This document shows, one piece after another, positions 1-11,508 of a stretch of 64,000 nucleotides of DNA. The notes beneath the pieces are model-generated. The model made no database searches. It was not told the DNA's origin and saw only the letters and a program-made list of their open reading frames with translations. A program made the position numbers and the translations under genes. Where the stretch lies: positions 124,001 through 188,000 of the forward strand of contig NZ_QEPQ01000002.1 in the NCBI RefSeq assembly GCF_003252795.1. Reading direction: 5' to 3'. The DNA comes from Haemophilus parainfluenzae. GTDB lineage: Bacteria > Pseudomonadota > Gammaproteobacteria > Enterobacterales > Pasteurellaceae. Each line of letters starts with the position of its first letter. Position 1 is the stretch's first letter.

Positions 1-3000
1 TCTTGAGCTTGGTCTTCATCTATACGACCGAGTGTGAAATAGTTGCTTGCAGGGTGAGTGAAGTACCAACCGCAGACAGAAGCTGCCGGCCACATGGCGT
101 AGCTTTCGGTGAGTTTCATGCCGATGCGTTGTTCCACTTCTAATAAATCCCAAATCAAGGCTTTTTCTGTATGCTCAGGGCAGCTTGGATAGCCAGGTGC
201 AGGGCGGATACCGACATAGTTTTCATTGATTAAACCTTGGTTGTCGAATTCTTCTTGCGTGTAGCCCCAAATGCGGGTGCGAAGCTCAAAGTGCAGGTAT
301 TCTGCCATGGCTTCGGCGAGGCGGTCGCCCACAGCTTGTAGTAAGATAGCATTGTAGTCATCGCCTGCTGCTTTATAGCCTTCCACTAATTCCATTTCTT
401 CAATACCCGCACAGACAGCGAACATACCCATCCAGTCTTTTTTGCCACTTTCGCGATCGGCAATAAAGTCGCTTAAGGCAAAGTTAAACGGGCTTTTGCT
501 ATTTTTGCCACGTTCGGTTTGTTGACGTAAGCCGTAGGCCGTGCCGATTGGTTGTGTGCGTTCTTCATCAGAGAAAAGCACCACATCATCGCCCACACGT
601 TCCGCAGGGAAAATACCTAAAATACCGCTTGGGTTGAGTTTGTGGTTTTGCTCTAATTCATCTAATACCACTTGCGCATCGTTCCATACTTTGCGTGCTT
701 CTTCGCCGCCTTCTGGATAATCAAAGGCATCGGGATAGCCACCCATTAAGCCCCAAATGCGGAAGAATGGTGACCAGTCGATAAATTTACGTAATGTGGC
801 AATCGGTACGTTTTTAAATTCCACAATACCGGTTTGATTTGGTTTTGGTGGCACGTAATCTGCCCATTCACCACTAAAGCCATCAAATCGGTTTGCGCGA
901 GCTTCTTCAATGCTCAGTTGCTTACGCAGTGGTTTACGGTTAGAGAAAGATTGCTGAATTTTCTCGTAATCTTTCTTGAATTGTTCCCATAATTCTGCAC
1001 GGCTTTCAGGGTTCATCAATGTTGCACACACTGTCACCGCACGGGAGGCATTAGAAGTATAAAATACGCCGTGTTCTTTATATTTTGGATAAAGTTTAAT
1101 TGCTGTATGTTCTTTAGAGGTGGTCGCTCCGCCAATCATCACAGGCAGATTTAAGCCCAAGCGAGTCATTTCACCCAAGAAGTATTCCATCTCATCTAAA
1201 GAAGGGGTAATCAAACCACTTAACGCGATGATGTCCGCTTTTTCATCAATAGCGGTTTGAATTATTTTGTCCGCCGGCACCATCACGCCCAAGTCAATCA
1301 CTTCAAAGTTATTACATTGCATCACCACACTTACGATGTTTTTACCAATATCGTGTACGTCGCCTTTTACGGTCGCAATCACCACTTTACCGTTGCTTGA
1401 ACCTTTTTGTTTGGTGGCGTTGATAAACGGCTCTAAGTACGCCACAGATTGTTTCATCACGCGTGCAGATTTCACTACTTGTGGGAGGAACATTTTACCA
1501 TCACCGAATAAATCACCGACGACATCCATCCCTTCCATCAGTGGGCCTTCAATTACATCTAACGGGCTTGGTAATTGTTGGCGGGCTTCTTCGGTATCTT
1601 CCACAATGTAAGTGGTAATTCCTTTCACTAGCGCGTGTTTTAAACGTTCTGCCACTGGCCAAGTGCGCCATTCTGCGACAGAATCGACCGCACTTTCATC
1701 ATTGCCTTGATTACGATATTTTTCTGCAATATCGAGCAGTTTTTCGGTGGCATCTGGGCTACGGTTTAATACCGCATCTTCCACAATTTCACGTAACTCA
1801 GGATCGAGATCGTCATAAATTGCGAGCTGCCCCGCATTCACAATCCCCATATCCATGCCTTGTTTGATGGCGTGATAAAGGAAAACAGCGTGAATGGCTT
1901 CACGCATCACATTATTACCACGGAATGAGAAAGACACATTCGACACCCCACCCGAGATTTTCGCGTGCGGTAGGGCACGTTTAATGCGACCGGTAGCATT
2001 GATGAAATCCACACCGTAGTTGTTGTGTTCTTCAATCCCCGTACCGATGGCAAAAATATTCGGGTCAAAAATAATGTCTTCTGGCGGGAAGCCGACTTGG
2101 TTCACCAAAATATCATAAGCACGGCTACAAATTTCGACTTTACGATCTTCGGTATCGGCTTGACCTACTTCGTCAAACGCCATGACCACCACAGCGGCAC
2201 CGTATTTACGCACCAATTTAGCGTGCTCGATAAAGATTTCTTCGCCCTCTTTAAGCGAAATAGAGTTCACAATCGGTTTACCTTGCACTGATTGCAAGCC
2301 AGCCTCAATCACTTCCCATTTAGACGAGTCGATCATCACAGGCACTTTGGCCGCATCTGGTTCGGTCGCCATAATATTGAGGAAACGGGTCATGCATTTT
2401 TTGCTGTCTAGCAAGGCTTCATCCATATTGATGTCGATCACTTGCGCACCGTTTTCCACTTGGTCGATGGCAATTTCAATGGCTTCGGCAAATTTGTCTT
2501 CTTTAATTAAACGTTTGAATTTCGCCGAACCTGTCACGTTATTACGTTCACCCACGTTTACGAATAGGCTTTCATCATCAATATTAAGCGGTTCTAAACC
2601 CGATAAACGCATCGCAGTTTTAATTTCAGGTAATTTACGTGGTGCAATACCTTGCATTGCATTCGCAAAGGCTTTGATATGCTCTGGCGTCGTACCACAA
2701 CAACCGCCAACAATGTTCACAAAGCCACTTTCAGCCCATTCTTTCAGATGTGCAGCCATCTCTTCTGCCCCTAAATCATAGCCACCAAAGGCATTTGGCA
2801 AGCCTGCATTCGGGTGAACAGAAACATAGGTTTCGCTGATTTTAGACAGTTGTTCAACATATTGGCGAAGTTCTTTCGGGCCGAGCGCACAGTTTAAACC
2901 GAACGTCAATGGTTTAGCATGACGAAGCGAGTTGTAGAACGCTTCAGTGGTTTGCCCAGAAAGGGTACGACCGGAAGCATCGGTAATGGTGCCAGAAATC

Positions 3001-3626
3001 ATAATCGGCAATTCCACACCTAATTCTTCAAATACGGTTTCAATCGCGAAAATGGCGGCTTTTGCGTTTAACGTGTCGAAAATGGTTTCGATCATGATTA
3101 AATCTGCACCACCTTCAATTAAGCCTTTAGTCGCTTCCGCATAGGCATCGACCAGTTCCATAAAGGTAATGTTACGGAAACCAGGGTCATTTACATCAGG
3201 AGAAATAGAGGCCGTACGGTTGGTTGGCCCTAACACGCCCGCGACAAAGCGAGGTTTTTCTGGTGTGCTGTATTTGTCTGCAGCTAAACGGGCTAGTTTT
3301 GCTCCTGCAAAATTCAGTTCGTAGGCAATAGACTGTAAATCATAATCCGCTTGCGCAATGGTGGTAGAACTGAAAGTATTGGTTTCAATAATATCGGCGC
3401 CCGCTTGTAAGTATTTTTCATGAATCGCAGAAATTAACAGCGGTTGGGTCAGGGTGAGCAAGTCATTATTGCCACGTAAATCAACCGCACTTTCTTTAAA
3501 ACGCTCGCCTCTAAAATCAGCCTCGGTGAGTTTATATTTTTGGATCATCGTCCCCATCGCACCATCTAAAATAAGGATGCGTTCAGCGAGGGATTTTTTC
3601 AGTAATTCGGTTTGATTATGTGACAT
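1..3626 (-). CDS. metH: Cobalamin-dependent methionine synthase, C-terminus cut by window edge
   Basis: Transfers the methyl group of 5-methyltetrahydrofolate to homocysteine through methylcobalamin, making methionine in the cytosol. The frame is open from ATG at 3626 to base 1, giving 1208 codons; E. coli MetH has 1227, so about 20 residues are missing past the edge. The N-terminal homocysteine domain carries the zinc motif GGCCGTT, followed by the pterin-binding domain ([11 protein letters not shown]). The cobalamin-binding motif DVHDIGKN places the cobalt-ligand histidine at residue 758. The activation domain contains [15 protein letters not shown]. The frame agrees at the start, at the cobalamin motif and at the window edge, so I see no frameshift. 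The gene is monocistronic as far as visible and has its own promoter at 3664-3692. Confidence 0.97.
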   Translation of the reverse strand, partial: MSHNQTELLKKSLAERILILDGAMGTMIQKYKLTEADFRGERFKESAVDLRGNNDLLTLTQPLLISAIHEKYLQAGADIIETNTFSSTTIAQADYDLQSIAYELNFAGAKLARLAADKYSTPEKPRFVAGVLGPTNRTASISPDVNDPGFRNITFMELVDAYAEATKGLIEGGADLIMIETIFDTLNAKAAIFAIETVFEELGVELPIMISGTITDASGRTLSGQTTEAFYNSLRHAKPLTFGLNCALGPKELRQYVEQLSKISETYVSVHPNAGLPNAFGGYDLGAEEMAAHLKEWAESGFVNIVGGCCGTTPEHIKAFANAMQGIAPRKLPEIKTAMRLSGLEPLNIDDESLFVNVGERNNVTGSAKFKRLIKEDKFAEAIEIAIDQVENGAQVIDINMDEALLDSKKCMTRFLNIMATEPDAAKVPVMIDSSKWEVIEAGLQSVQGKPIVNSISLKEGEEIFIEHAKLVRKYGAAVVVMAFDEVGQADTEDRKVEICSRAYDILVNQVGFPPEDIIFDPNIFAIGTGIEEHNNYGVDFINATGRIKRALPHAKISGGVSNVSFSFRGNNVMREAIHAVFLYHAIKQGMDMGIVNAGQLAIYDDLDPELREIVEDAVLNRSPDATEKLLDIAEKYRNQGNDESAVDSVAEWRTWPVAERLKHALVKGITTYIVEDTEEARQQLPSPLDVIEGPLMEGMDVVGDLFGDGKMFLPQVVKSARVMKQSVAYLEPFINATKQKGSSNGKVVIATVKGDVHDIGKNIVSVVMQCNNFEVIDLGVMVPADKIIQTAIDEKADIIALSGLITPSLDEMEYFLGEMTRLGLNLPVMIGGATTSKEHTAIKLYPKYKEHGVFYTSNASRAVTVCATLMNPESRAELWEQFKKDYEKIQQSFSNRKPLRKQLSIEEARANRFDGFSGEWADYVPPKPNQTGIVEFKNVPIATLRKFIDWSPFFRIWGLMGGYPDAFDYPEGGEEARKVWNDAQVVLDELEQNHKLNPSGILGIFPAERVGDDVVLFSDEERTQPIGTAYGLRQQTERGKNSKSPFNFALSDFIADRESGKKDWMGMFAVCAGIEEMELVEGYKAAGDDYNAILLQAVGDRLAEAMAEYLHFELRTRIWGYTQEEFDNQGLINENYVGIRPAPGYPSCPEHTEKALIWDLLEVEQRIGMKLTESYAMWPAASVCGWYFTHPASNYFTLGRIDEDQAQ

Positions 3627-3663
3627 AGACAGCTCTTTTTAAAATCAATCAATATTGGTCGGA

Positions 3664-3692
3664 ATAATAGGGATAAGCATTGATACTGTCAA
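3664..3692 (-). promoter_or_regulatory. metH promoter (sigma-70 type)
   Basis: On the minus strand TTGACA (3687-3692) and TATTAT (3664-3669) are separated by 17 bases, close to the sigma-70 consensus. The -10 box lies about 38 bases upstream of the metH ATG. I see no clear MetJ box in this gap. An uptake signal lies just upstream, near 3706-3714. Confidence 0.7.
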
Positions 3693-3730
3693 ATAAAAGG
3701 GTGGAAAGTGCGGTAAAAAAATGGAATGTT

Positions 3731-3761
3731 TTCAAAAAGAAAGGCGGACAAATTGTCCGCC
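3731..3761 (-). terminator. Rho-independent terminator after leuD
   Basis: A 9-bp inverted repeat (GGCGGACAA and its complement, one base between) at 3743-3761 is followed on the minus strand by the T-rich run TTTCTTTTT. It lies about 40 bases downstream of the leuD stop and would end the leu operon transcript. Confidence 0.75.
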
Positions 3762-3801
3762 GAATGGTTAGCAATATTTGCTGTCCGAGTAAAAAAACAG
3801 A

Positions 3802-4404
3802 TTAACGTAAAAATGCCGGAATATTTTTTTCGTATTCACTGATGGCATCTTCGTGTTGTAACGTCAAACCGATGTTATCCAAGCCGTTTAACAAACAATG
3901 ACGGCGGAATTCATCCAGTTCAAAGTGATAGACTTTGTCACCTACAGTGACCGTCATCGTTTCTAAATCCACATGGATTTGTTTGCCTTCATTTGCCCAC
4001 ACCCATTGGAAGATTTCTTCCACTTCTTCTTCGCTTAAACGAATCGGTAACATGTGGTTGTTTAAACTGTTGTTATAGAAAATATCCGCAAAGCTTGGTG
4101 CGATCATCACTTTGAAACCGTAATCGGCTAATGCCCAAGGTGCATGTTCACGAGAAGAACCACACCCAAGATTTTTACGCGCTAATAAAATGGTCGCGCC
4201 TTGATATTGTGGATAATTCAATACGAAATCTGGATTTGGCTTGGTGCCTTCTACATCCAAATAACGCCATTCATGGAATAAGTGTTTGCCGAAACCTACG
4301 CGGGTAATTGCTTGTAAAAATTGTTTTGGAATAATTGCATCCGTGTCCACGTTTGCCGCATCCAATGGCACTACTAAGCCTGAAAGTTGTTTAAATCCTG
4401 CCAT
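3802..4404 (-). CDS. leuD: 3-isopropylmalate dehydratase small subunit
   Basis: Small (swivel-domain) subunit of isopropylmalate isomerase, which with LeuC converts 2-isopropylmalate to 3-isopropylmalate in leucine synthesis. It has 200 residues, the normal family length. The family motif [13 protein letters not shown] sits near residue 80 and [11 protein letters not shown] near residue 20. It is the last gene of the leu operon, 10 bases after leuC, and is followed by a terminator. The start is ATG at 4404 with AGGAGCAG just upstream. Confidence 0.97.
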   Translation of the reverse strand: MAGFKQLSGLVVPLDAANVDTDAIIPKQFLQAITRVGFGKHLFHEWRYLDVEGTKPNPDFVLNYPQYQGATILLARKNLGCGSSREHAPWALADYGFKVMIAPSFADIFYNNSLNNHMLPIRLSEEEVEEIFQWVWANEGKQIHVDLETMTVTVGDKVYHFELDEFRRHCLLNGLDNIGLTLQHEDAISEYEKNIPAFLR

Positions 4405-4414
4405 TTTCTGCTCC

Positions 4415-5824
4415 TTAGTTTAATGTGACGTCACGAATATCAACGAATTTACCGAACATTCCCGCTGCGGCAGCCATGGCAGGACTCACCAAGTGAGTGC
4501 GACCATTACGACCTTGGCGACCCTCAAAGTTACGGTTCGAAGTGGAAGCACAACGTTCCCATTCACCTAAACGGTCATCGTTCATCCCTAAGCACATTGA
4601 GCAGCCTGGGTTACGCCATTCAGCGCCCGCTTCGATAAAGATTTTATCCAAGCCTTCTTTTTCTGCTTGTTCTTTCACTAAACCAGAGCCTGGTACCACT
4701 AAAATACGTTTTACATTGTCGGCTTTTTTGCGCCCTTTCATGACAGCTGCTGCGGCACGTAAATCTTCGATACGAGCATTAGTACAAGAACCGATAAAGA
4801 CTTGATCCACCGGAATGTCTTTTAAATCGGTGTTCGGTTCTAAACCGATATAATTCAACGCTTTTTCTGCTGAAGCACGAGTCACCGGATCGGTCATTTC
4901 TGCTGGATTTGGCACTGGCTGATCGATACCAATTACTTGGCCTGGATTTGTACCCCAAGTTACCTGTGGTGCAATGTCTTTGGCTTCTAACGTGATGACT
5001 GTGTCAAATTTCGCATCGTCATCGGATTTTAAGGTTTTCCAATAAGCAACGGCATCATCCCAATCTTTACCTTTTGGTGCATGTGGACGACCTTTTAAGT
5101 ATTCGAAAGTCGTTTCATCTGGTGCGATTAAGCCGGCTTTGGCACCCATTTCAATCGCCATATTACAAACGGTCATACGGCCTTCCATAGAAAGGTCACG
5201 AATAGCTTCACCACAGAATTCCACCACATGGCCTGTACCGCCTGCCATGGTAGTTTTACCGATAATGGCAAGAATAATATCTTTTGCGGTAATGCCTGGC
5301 GCCACTTTGCCACGCACTTCAATTTTCATATTTTTCGCACGAGCTTGTTTTAAGGTTTGGGTGGCTAATACATGTTCGACTTCGGATGTACCGATACCAA
5401 ATGCCAAGGCTCCGAATGCCCCGTGGGTGGCGGTATGAGAGTCACCACAAACGATAGTCATGCCTGGTAAGGTTAAACCTTGCTCAGGCCCCATGACATG
5501 CACGATACCTTGTTCTTTTGTGGTCATATCGAACAATTGAATACCGGTTGCTTTCGTGTTTTTTTCAAGTTCCAATACTTGAATTTTCGCTTGGCCTTCA
5601 AGTTTGTTCACATCACGTACTTGGGTAGAAATACTGTGATCCATGGTACCGAAAGTTTTACTGACTTGACGTACTTGGCGGCCAGCTACACGTAGACCAT
5701 CAAAGGCTTGTGGACTAGTTACTTCATGGATTAAATGACGGTTAATATACAAAATCGGCGTTTCGCCTTCAGCTTCGTACACCACATGGGCATCGAATAG
5801 TTTCTCGTAGAGTGTTTTTGCCAT
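4415..5824 (-). CDS. leuC: 3-isopropylmalate dehydratase large subunit
   Basis: Aconitase-family large subunit of isopropylmalate isomerase and carrier of the [4Fe-4S] cluster. The cluster cysteines lie in [13 protein letters not shown] (about residue 347) and in [11 protein letters not shown] (about residues 407 and 410). Substrate-loop motifs such as [13 protein letters not shown] are intact. I chose ATG at 5824 (MAKTLYEKL, as in E. coli) rather than an in-frame TTG at 5836, giving 469 residues. It is followed after 10 bases by leuD, which suggests coupled translation. A YciI-like gene precedes it in the same orientation. Confidence 0.96.
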   Translation of the reverse strand: MAKTLYEKLFDAHVVYEAEGETPILYINRHLIHEVTSPQAFDGLRVAGRQVRQVSKTFGTMDHSISTQVRDVNKLEGQAKIQVLELEKNTKATGIQLFDMTTKEQGIVHVMGPEQGLTLPGMTIVCGDSHTATHGAFGALAFGIGTSEVEHVLATQTLKQARAKNMKIEVRGKVAPGITAKDIILAIIGKTTMAGGTGHVVEFCGEAIRDLSMEGRMTVCNMAIEMGAKAGLIAPDETTFEYLKGRPHAPKGKDWDDAVAYWKTLKSDDDAKFDTVITLEAKDIAPQVTWGTNPGQVIGIDQPVPNPAEMTDPVTRASAEKALNYIGLEPNTDLKDIPVDQVFIGSCTNARIEDLRAAAAVMKGRKKADNVKRILVVPGSGLVKEQAEKEGLDKIFIEAGAEWRNPGCSMCLGMNDDRLGEWERCASTSNRNFEGRQGRNGRTHLVSPAMAAAAGMFGKFVDIRDVTLN

Positions 5825-5867
5825 AATTTTTCTCAATTCGTTAGGGGCTTTGTTAGAGTAGTAAGTT

Positions 5868-6161
5868 TTAAATTGTCTGTTGGTATTTTTCTAATCCATT
5901 CGCAACTTTAGATGGATAGAACTCTATCACTTGATAATCTGCTATTTGGTGTTGGTGAAATGGATCTTGTTCAATAATTTGATTTACTTCATCAAGATCT
6001 TTTGCATTCATAATAATGATTCCACCAGTTCTAGGTTCTTTACGCCCAGACATTAGAAACTTACCTTGTTGATAAAACTTATCTAAAAATGTTCTGTGTT
6101 CAGCTAGAAATTCTTCAATTTTCTCTAAAGGTTGAATATAGGTTAATGAAACGATAAACAT
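5868..6161 (-). CDS. YciI-like small protein within the leu operon
   Basis: A 97-residue protein resembling the YciI family (ferredoxin-like alpha/beta fold). It starts [18 protein letters not shown], has a [12 protein letters not shown] strand in the middle and a conserved-looking [18 protein letters not shown] segment near residues 66-83. The His and Asp of that segment match the active-site-like residues of YciI proteins, whose function is poorly known. It lies between leuB and leuC, with gaps of 78 and 43 bases, and reads in the operon direction, so it should be co-transcribed. The RBS AAAGGAGATTAT precedes ATG at 6161. I infer no specific role in leucine synthesis. Confidence 0.85.
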   Translation of the reverse strand: MFIVSLTYIQPLEKIEEFLAEHRTFLDKFYQQGKFLMSGRKEPRTGGIIIMNAKDLDEVNQIIEQDPFHQHQIADYQVIEFYPSKVANGLEKYQQTI

Positions 6162-6239
6162 ATAATCTCCTTTGTTTCTAGGGCTGCTTGATCCTTTCTA
6201 TTAAATTTGTTGATGGTGGACAAAATGCCCACCCTGTTA

Positions 6240-7331
<1,092 letters not shown>

Positions 7332-7356
7332 TCAGTCACACCAAAGTGCGGTTAAT

Positions 7357-7478
7357 TTTCTCCCCTCTTTTGTAAAGAGGGGCTGGGGGGAGATTTTTAC
7401 GATATAAAATTCACTGCAGAGGTTGATGTTGCTTCTGCCAAATCTCCCCTAACCCCTCTTTGCTAAAGAGGGGGATTG
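7357..7478. repeat. MITE-like element: inverted pair of C-rich hairpin repeats between leuA and leuB
   Basis: Two arms of about 38 bases face each other: 7360-7397 and the complement of 7440-7478. Each arm contains a short hairpin (CCCCTCTTT...AAAGAGGGG) followed by a GGGGAGATTT segment, and about 42 bases lie between the arms. Each arm can fold alone, and the two can also pair with each other. There is no open reading frame inside and no clear target-site duplication. A related hairpin lies at 62356-62379. It resembles a small non-autonomous repeat, but could be a remodelled intercistronic terminator. Confidence 0.55.
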
Positions 7479-7480
7479 GA

Positions 7481-9028
7481 TTAATGATGTTTGTGGCTTT
7501 TAATATCAGCGACTTTATGTGCACGATAAATGGCATTAATTGCATGAACTAAAGCAAGTGCGGAAGATTCAACGATGTCTGTCGCTAAACCAACACCGTG
7601 GAATTTACGGCCTTCGTGTTCAACCACGATATCCACCTGACCTAACGCTTCAGCACCTTCGCCTTTTGCAGTTAAGTTGTAGTGCGACATTTTGATATCT
7701 AAGCCGGTTAAATTCAAGATCGCATTGTAAACTGCATCAACCGGACCATTACCACCGATAGAAGAGGTGCTTAATTTTTTACCATCCAATTCCACTTGAA
7801 CAAATGCAGTTGCTGGATACTCTTTAGTGGAGTGTGCAGAAAGTTTATCTAACACTAAACGATCTTCATCCCCTTGTTGCATATCAATAAAGGCTAAGGC
7901 TTCTAAGTCATAATCGAACACTTGGCCTTTTTTGTCTGCCAATTTTAAGAATGCTTCATACAATTTATCTAAATCGTAATCTTGTTCGGTGTAGCCCATA
8001 TCTGCCATGTGGCCTTTTACTGCTGCGCGACCAGAACGTGCGGTTAAGTTCAATTTCTCTTTCTTCAAGCCGATAGTTTCTGGTGACATGATTTCGTAGG
8101 TATTTTGGTTTTTTAACATACCATCTTGGTGAATACCGGATGAATGTGCGAAAGCGTTTGAACCTACAATCGCTTTATTCGGTTGGATTGGCATATTACA
8201 AAGTTGGCTCACCATTTGGCTAACACGGTGGATTTCTTGTGTGTTGATACGTGTATCCACGCCCATAAATTCTTGACGAACTTTCATTGCCATCACCACT
8301 TCTTCAAGAGAGGTATTGCCTGCGCGTTCACCAATGCCGTTGATAGTACATTCAATTTGACGTGCACCATTTTGTACAGCGGTTAAGGAGTTAGCCGTTG
8401 CCATACCCAAGTCATTGTGGCAATGTACGGAAATTACAGCTTTATCGATATTTGGTACGCGGTTACGTACTTCAGCAATAATATTGCCGAATTGGTTAGG
8501 TAAGCAGAAACCAACAGTGTCAGGAATATTTACAGTTGTTGCACCCGCATTGATTGCGGCTTCAACAATACGACAAATATTGTCGATACCGGTACGGCCC
8601 GCATCTTCGCAAGAAAATTCTACGTCGTCTGTATAATTACGTGCATGTTTTACTGCTGCCACCGCCATTTCAACGACATCGTCAAAAGTACGTTTTAACT
8701 TGGCTTCAACGTGTAATGCTGAAACTGCAATAAATGTATGGATACGAAACGCTTCTGCCACTTTTAAGGCTTCAGCTGCCGCATCAATATCTTTAATTAC
8801 TGCACGGGAAAGTGCCGCAACACGGCTATTTTTGATATGGCGTGCAATGGTTTGAACAGATTCAAAATCACCTTGAGAAGAAACCGGGAAACCGACTTCC
8901 ATCACATCCACGCCGAGACGTTCAAGGGCTAAAGCAATCTGTAATTTCTCTTTAACGGTTAAGCTTGCTTTTAACGCTTGTTCGCCATCACGCAAGGTGG
9001 TATCAAAAATAATAACGCGATCTGTCAT
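7481..9028 (-). CDS. leuA: 2-isopropylmalate synthase
   Basis: First committed enzyme of leucine synthesis: condenses acetyl-CoA with 2-oxoisovalerate. It has 515 residues. The TIM-barrel catalytic domain starts with the metal-binding [15 protein letters not shown] motif (residues 8-22) and carries [15 protein letters not shown] near residue 200. The C-terminal third ([16 protein letters not shown]) is the LeuA regulatory domain that binds leucine for feedback inhibition. The RBS is AAGAAGGAAAAC before ATG at 9028. Expression is probably set by the upstream leader peptide and attenuator. The C-terminus is His/Lys-rich (KSHKHH). Confidence 0.97.
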   Translation of the reverse strand: MTDRVIIFDTTLRDGEQALKASLTVKEKLQIALALERLGVDVMEVGFPVSSQGDFESVQTIARHIKNSRVAALSRAVIKDIDAAAEALKVAEAFRIHTFIAVSALHVEAKLKRTFDDVVEMAVAAVKHARNYTDDVEFSCEDAGRTGIDNICRIVEAAINAGATTVNIPDTVGFCLPNQFGNIIAEVRNRVPNIDKAVISVHCHNDLGMATANSLTAVQNGARQIECTINGIGERAGNTSLEEVVMAMKVRQEFMGVDTRINTQEIHRVSQMVSQLCNMPIQPNKAIVGSNAFAHSSGIHQDGMLKNQNTYEIMSPETIGLKKEKLNLTARSGRAAVKGHMADMGYTEQDYDLDKLYEAFLKLADKKGQVFDYDLEALAFIDMQQGDEDRLVLDKLSAHSTKEYPATAFVQVELDGKKLSTSSIGGNGPVDAVYNAILNLTGLDIKMSHYNLTAKGEGAEALGQVDIVVEHEGRKFHGVGLATDIVESSALALVHAINAIYRAHKVADIKSHKHH

Positions 9029-9086
9029 AATGTTTTCCTTCTTTTATCACTCAAAGTGCGGTCATTTTTACCGTGATTTTAAAACG

Positions 9087-9116
9087 AAAAAACCCGCAAT
9101 CTTAAAAGTGCGGGTT
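9087..9116 (-). terminator. leu operon attenuator terminator
   Basis: On the minus strand AACCCGCA and TGCGGGTT form an 8-bp stem with a 10-base loop, followed directly by a T run. It lies between the leader peptide and leuA, 58 bases before the leuA start, exactly where a transcription attenuator belongs. Its 5' arm contains CCGCAC, complementary to GTGCGG at 9162-9167 in the last codons of the leader, which offers an alternative antiterminator pairing. Confidence 0.85.
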
Positions 9117-9157
9117 GATAATAGATTTTTTACATAAAGGTGTTTTTTATCCACAAC

Positions 9158-9217
9158 TTAGCCGCACAAAGAATGTGAGAGCAGGAGGTTGAGAGATAAA
9201 GAAACAGCTTGGTACAT
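9158..9217 (-). CDS. leuL: leu operon leader peptide
   Basis: A 19-codon reading frame, MYQAVSLSLNLLLSHSLCG, with six leucine codons (TTA, CTC, CTC, CTG, CTC, TTG), including three in a row. AGGA lies about 11 bases before the ATG. It sits downstream of a good promoter and upstream of a terminator hairpin, and leuA follows. This is the layout of an amino-acid attenuation leader: a ribosome stalled at leucine codons would leave GTGCGG (9162-9167) free to pair with CCGCAC in the terminator and allow read-through into leuA. The mechanism is inferred; the peptide and hairpin are seen. Confidence 0.85.
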   Translation of the reverse strand: MYQAVSLSLNLLLSHSLCG

Positions 9218-9257
9218 AAAAAGATAATCCTGTAAAAAATTCTGTAAAACGCTGACC

Positions 9258-9285
9258 ATATTACGGATAAAAATGTTGCTGTCAA
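9258..9285 (-). promoter_or_regulatory. leu operon promoter
   Basis: Minus-strand TTGACA (9280-9285) and TAATAT (9258-9263) are spaced by 16 bases, about 40 bases upstream of the leuL ATG. It would drive leuL-leuA-leuB-(yciI-like)-leuC-leuD. Confidence 0.7.
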
Positions 9286-9462
9286 ATCATTTATCAGTGA
9301 TTTATATCTAAAATGAATATCTCTACATAACCTTAAAAGTGTATTTCTCTAAATATAAATCATTGTTCAGAATTAATCTCTAAAAATAGCTTTTAAGAAG
9401 CTGTTTTTGTCCTGTTTTATTCCTTGTTTCTGGTATGCCGATTTTTTCTAAAATTTTTCTCT

Positions 9463-9484
9463 TTTTGCGATCTGAATCGCAGAA
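9463..9484 (+). promoter_or_regulatory. CRP-S (competence regulatory element) upstream of dprA
   Basis: TGCGA, six bases, TCGCA at 9466-9481, flanked by T-rich and A-containing ends, matches the Pasteurellaceae CRP-S consensus (TGCGA-N6-TCGCA), which needs both CRP and Sxy. It lies about 66 bases upstream of the dprA start. A weaker CRP-like half site, TGTGA, follows at about 9507-9511. A CATAAT at 9522-9527 could serve as the -10 box. dprA belongs to the Sxy/CRP competence regulon in H. influenzae, so the location fits. Confidence 0.85.
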
Positions 9485-9549
9485 TTAATACAAACTTTTC
9501 ATTTTTTGTGACAAATCTCGCCATAATTTTCTTTTTAAAGGAGAGAATT

Positions 9550-10668
9550 ATGATCGATTTCACGTCGATTTTGTTGCGATTAGCTCAAGTGCCCAAATTG
9601 GGCAGTGTGCGGATTCAACAAATTTTGGCCCATGTGAATATAGAAGACTTGTTAAATTATGATGAAGTGGCATTTCAACAAATGGGCTGGGATGCGTTGC
9701 AGATTCGTCGTTGGTTTCAGCCGGAAATGAAATTTATTGAACCCGCTTTGAACTGGGCTGAAAAAGAAGGTCATCATTTAATTCACTGTTTTTCAGATGA
9801 CTATCCTTTTTTACTCAAACAAATTAGTGGCTTTCCGCCCTTATTATTTGTGAAAGGTAATCTGACCGCACTTTCAGCACAGCAAATCGCCATGGTTGGG
9901 AGTCGTTATTGCTCCGCTTATGGGGAATATTGGGCAAAATATTTTGCGACAGAGCTTTCTCTCGCAGGATTGACGGTGACGAGCGGGCTTGCATTAGGTA
10001 TCGATGGATTTAGTCATCAGGCGGTGGTGGATATTCAAGGGCAGACCATTGCCGTATTGGGCAGCGGATTAGATCACATTTACCCCGCTAAACATCGCCG
10101 ATTAGCCGAGCAAATTATCGAAAATAACGGGGCATTAGTTTCCGAATTTATCCCTACACAAGCACCGATTGCCGAAAATTTTCCTCGCCGTAATCGCATT
10201 ATTAGCGGGCTTTCATTGGGAACATTAGTCATTGAAGCGACAGAGAAAAGCGGTTCATTGATTACAGCGCGTTATGCCTTAGAACAAAATCGCGATATTT
10301 TTGCCTTACCAGGGAATATTCAAAGTGAATACAGTCAAGGCTGCCATAAACTGATTAAGCAAGGTGCAATGTTGGTGGAACATGTTAAAGATATTTTAGA
10401 TAGTCTCAATCATAGCGTTGTTTTTCAGCCTCCAGTACATAATACGCAAATAAATAAGCCGATAGCTCAACCACTCACAGCAAAAACACTAGCCGTGGAA
10501 CCAAGTCATTCTGAACTTTATCAACATATCAGTTATACACCAATAAGCCTTGATGATTTATCGGTTGCATTGAATTTGCCGGTGGATTTGCTTTTAGTGC
10601 AGTTGTTAGATTTGGAGTTACAAGATTTAATCGTCAATGAGAATGGACTCTATAAGCGGATAGCGTAA
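9550..10668 (+). CDS. dprA: DNA-processing protein A (transformation RecA loader)
   Basis: Protects incoming single-stranded DNA during natural transformation and loads RecA on it. It has 372 residues; the Rossmann-fold DprA domain covers about residues 65-290. Motifs include [36 protein letters not shown] and [15 protein letters not shown]-terminal winged-helix-like region ends the protein. I chose ATG at 9550 with RBS AAGGAGAG; the frame continues upstream to 9424, but that stretch contains the CRP-S site and has no homologous sequence. The cytosolic protein ties this genome to natural competence, in line with its many uptake signals. Confidence 0.95.
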   Translation: MIDFTSILLRLAQVPKLGSVRIQQILAHVNIEDLLNYDEVAFQQMGWDALQIRRWFQPEMKFIEPALNWAEKEGHHLIHCFSDDYPFLLKQISGFPPLLFVKGNLTALSAQQIAMVGSRYCSAYGEYWAKYFATELSLAGLTVTSGLALGIDGFSHQAVVDIQGQTIAVLGSGLDHIYPAKHRRLAEQIIENNGALVSEFIPTQAPIAENFPRRNRIISGLSLGTLVIEATEKSGSLITARYALEQNRDIFALPGNIQSEYSQGCHKLIKQGAMLVEHVKDILDSLNHSVVFQPPVHNTQINKPIAQPLTAKTLAVEPSHSELYQHISYTPISLDDLSVALNLPVDLLLVQLLDLELQDLIVNENGLYKRIA

Positions 10669-10731
10669 ACGGGGTAGAGTAAGGAGGCTATCCTGTGCTA
10701 AGATACGGTTCAGTTTTAGAAAGGAGAACCT

Positions 10732-11508
10732 ATGTTAGCCATTATTTCCCCGGCAAAAACCTTAGATTTTGAAAGTGCGGTCAGAAATCTTCCTGTTTCT
10801 CAACCGCACTTGACGGATTATAGTGAGCAACTGATTGAAATCTGTCGTCAATTATCTCCCCAAGATCTTTCTTCCTTAATGTCTATCAGCGATAAACTAG
10901 CGGGCTTAAATGCCGCTCGCTTTGCTGAATGGACAAAATCTCACAACGAAAAAAATTCACGTGCAGCTATTTGGGCATTCAAAGGTGATGTTTACACCGG
11001 TTTGGATGCTGATAGCTTAACTGATGAAGATGTGCAATTCGCACAACGCCATTTACGTATGCTTTCCGGTTTATATGGCTTACTTAAACCCCTTGATTTA
11101 ATGCAACCTTACCGCTTGGAAATGGGCACGAAGTTAGCGAATCCAAAAGGAAAAGATCTTTATGCTTTTTGGGGGAACATCATTACTCAATCTGTGCAAC
11201 AAGCGCTTGATGAGCAAGGCGATCGTCTGTTGATCAATTTAGCTTCCGATGAATACTATAAATCAGTAAAAGAAAGCCAATTAGATGCACAGATTATTAA
11301 GCCTGTTTTCTTAGATAATAAGAATGGTAAATACAAAGTGGTCAGCTTTTATGCAAAAAAAGCCCGTGGTTTAATGTGTCGTTTTATCATTCAAAATCGT
11401 TTGGAACGTGTTGAACAACTGAAAGAGTTTGACCTAGGTGGTTATTGGTTTGATGCGACATCCTCAACGGAAAAAGAATTTGTATTTAAGCGAGATATCA
11501 ATGAATAA
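10732..11508 (+). CDS. yaaA: Peroxide stress protein YaaA
   Basis: A 258-residue member of the YaaA/UPF0246 family, which in E. coli limits intracellular iron and damage during peroxide stress. It begins [15 protein letters not shown] and contains [20 protein letters not shown] near residues 120-140 and the C-terminal [12 protein letters not shown], all family hallmarks. The RBS is AAAGGAGAACC. The last codons overlap the start of the next lipoprotein gene by 8 bases, which suggests coupling. Two uptake signals lie near its 5' end (10774 and 10802). Confidence 0.93.
   Translation: MLAIISPAKTLDFESAVRNLPVSQPHLTDYSEQLIEICRQLSPQDLSSLMSISDKLAGLNAARFAEWTKSHNEKNSRAAIWAFKGDVYTGLDADSLTDEDVQFAQRHLRMLSGLYGLLKPLDLMQPYRLEMGTKLANPKGKDLYAFWGNIITQSVQQALDEQGDRLLINLASDEYYKSVKESQLDAQIIKPVFLDNKNGKYKVVSFYAKKARGLMCRFIIQNRLERVEQLKEFDLGGYWFDATSSTEKEFVFKRDINE

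Noticed and set aside
6213-6235. Hairpin GGTGG...CCACC after leuB as terminator
   Set aside because: Five pairs with a 9-base loop and no T run; too weak to support.
9424-9549. Longer dprA frame beginning 42 codons upstream
   Set aside because: The stretch contains the CRP-S site and a T-rich promoter region, lacks a ribosome-binding site and does not look like a DprA N-terminus; ATG at 9550 has AAGGAGAG.
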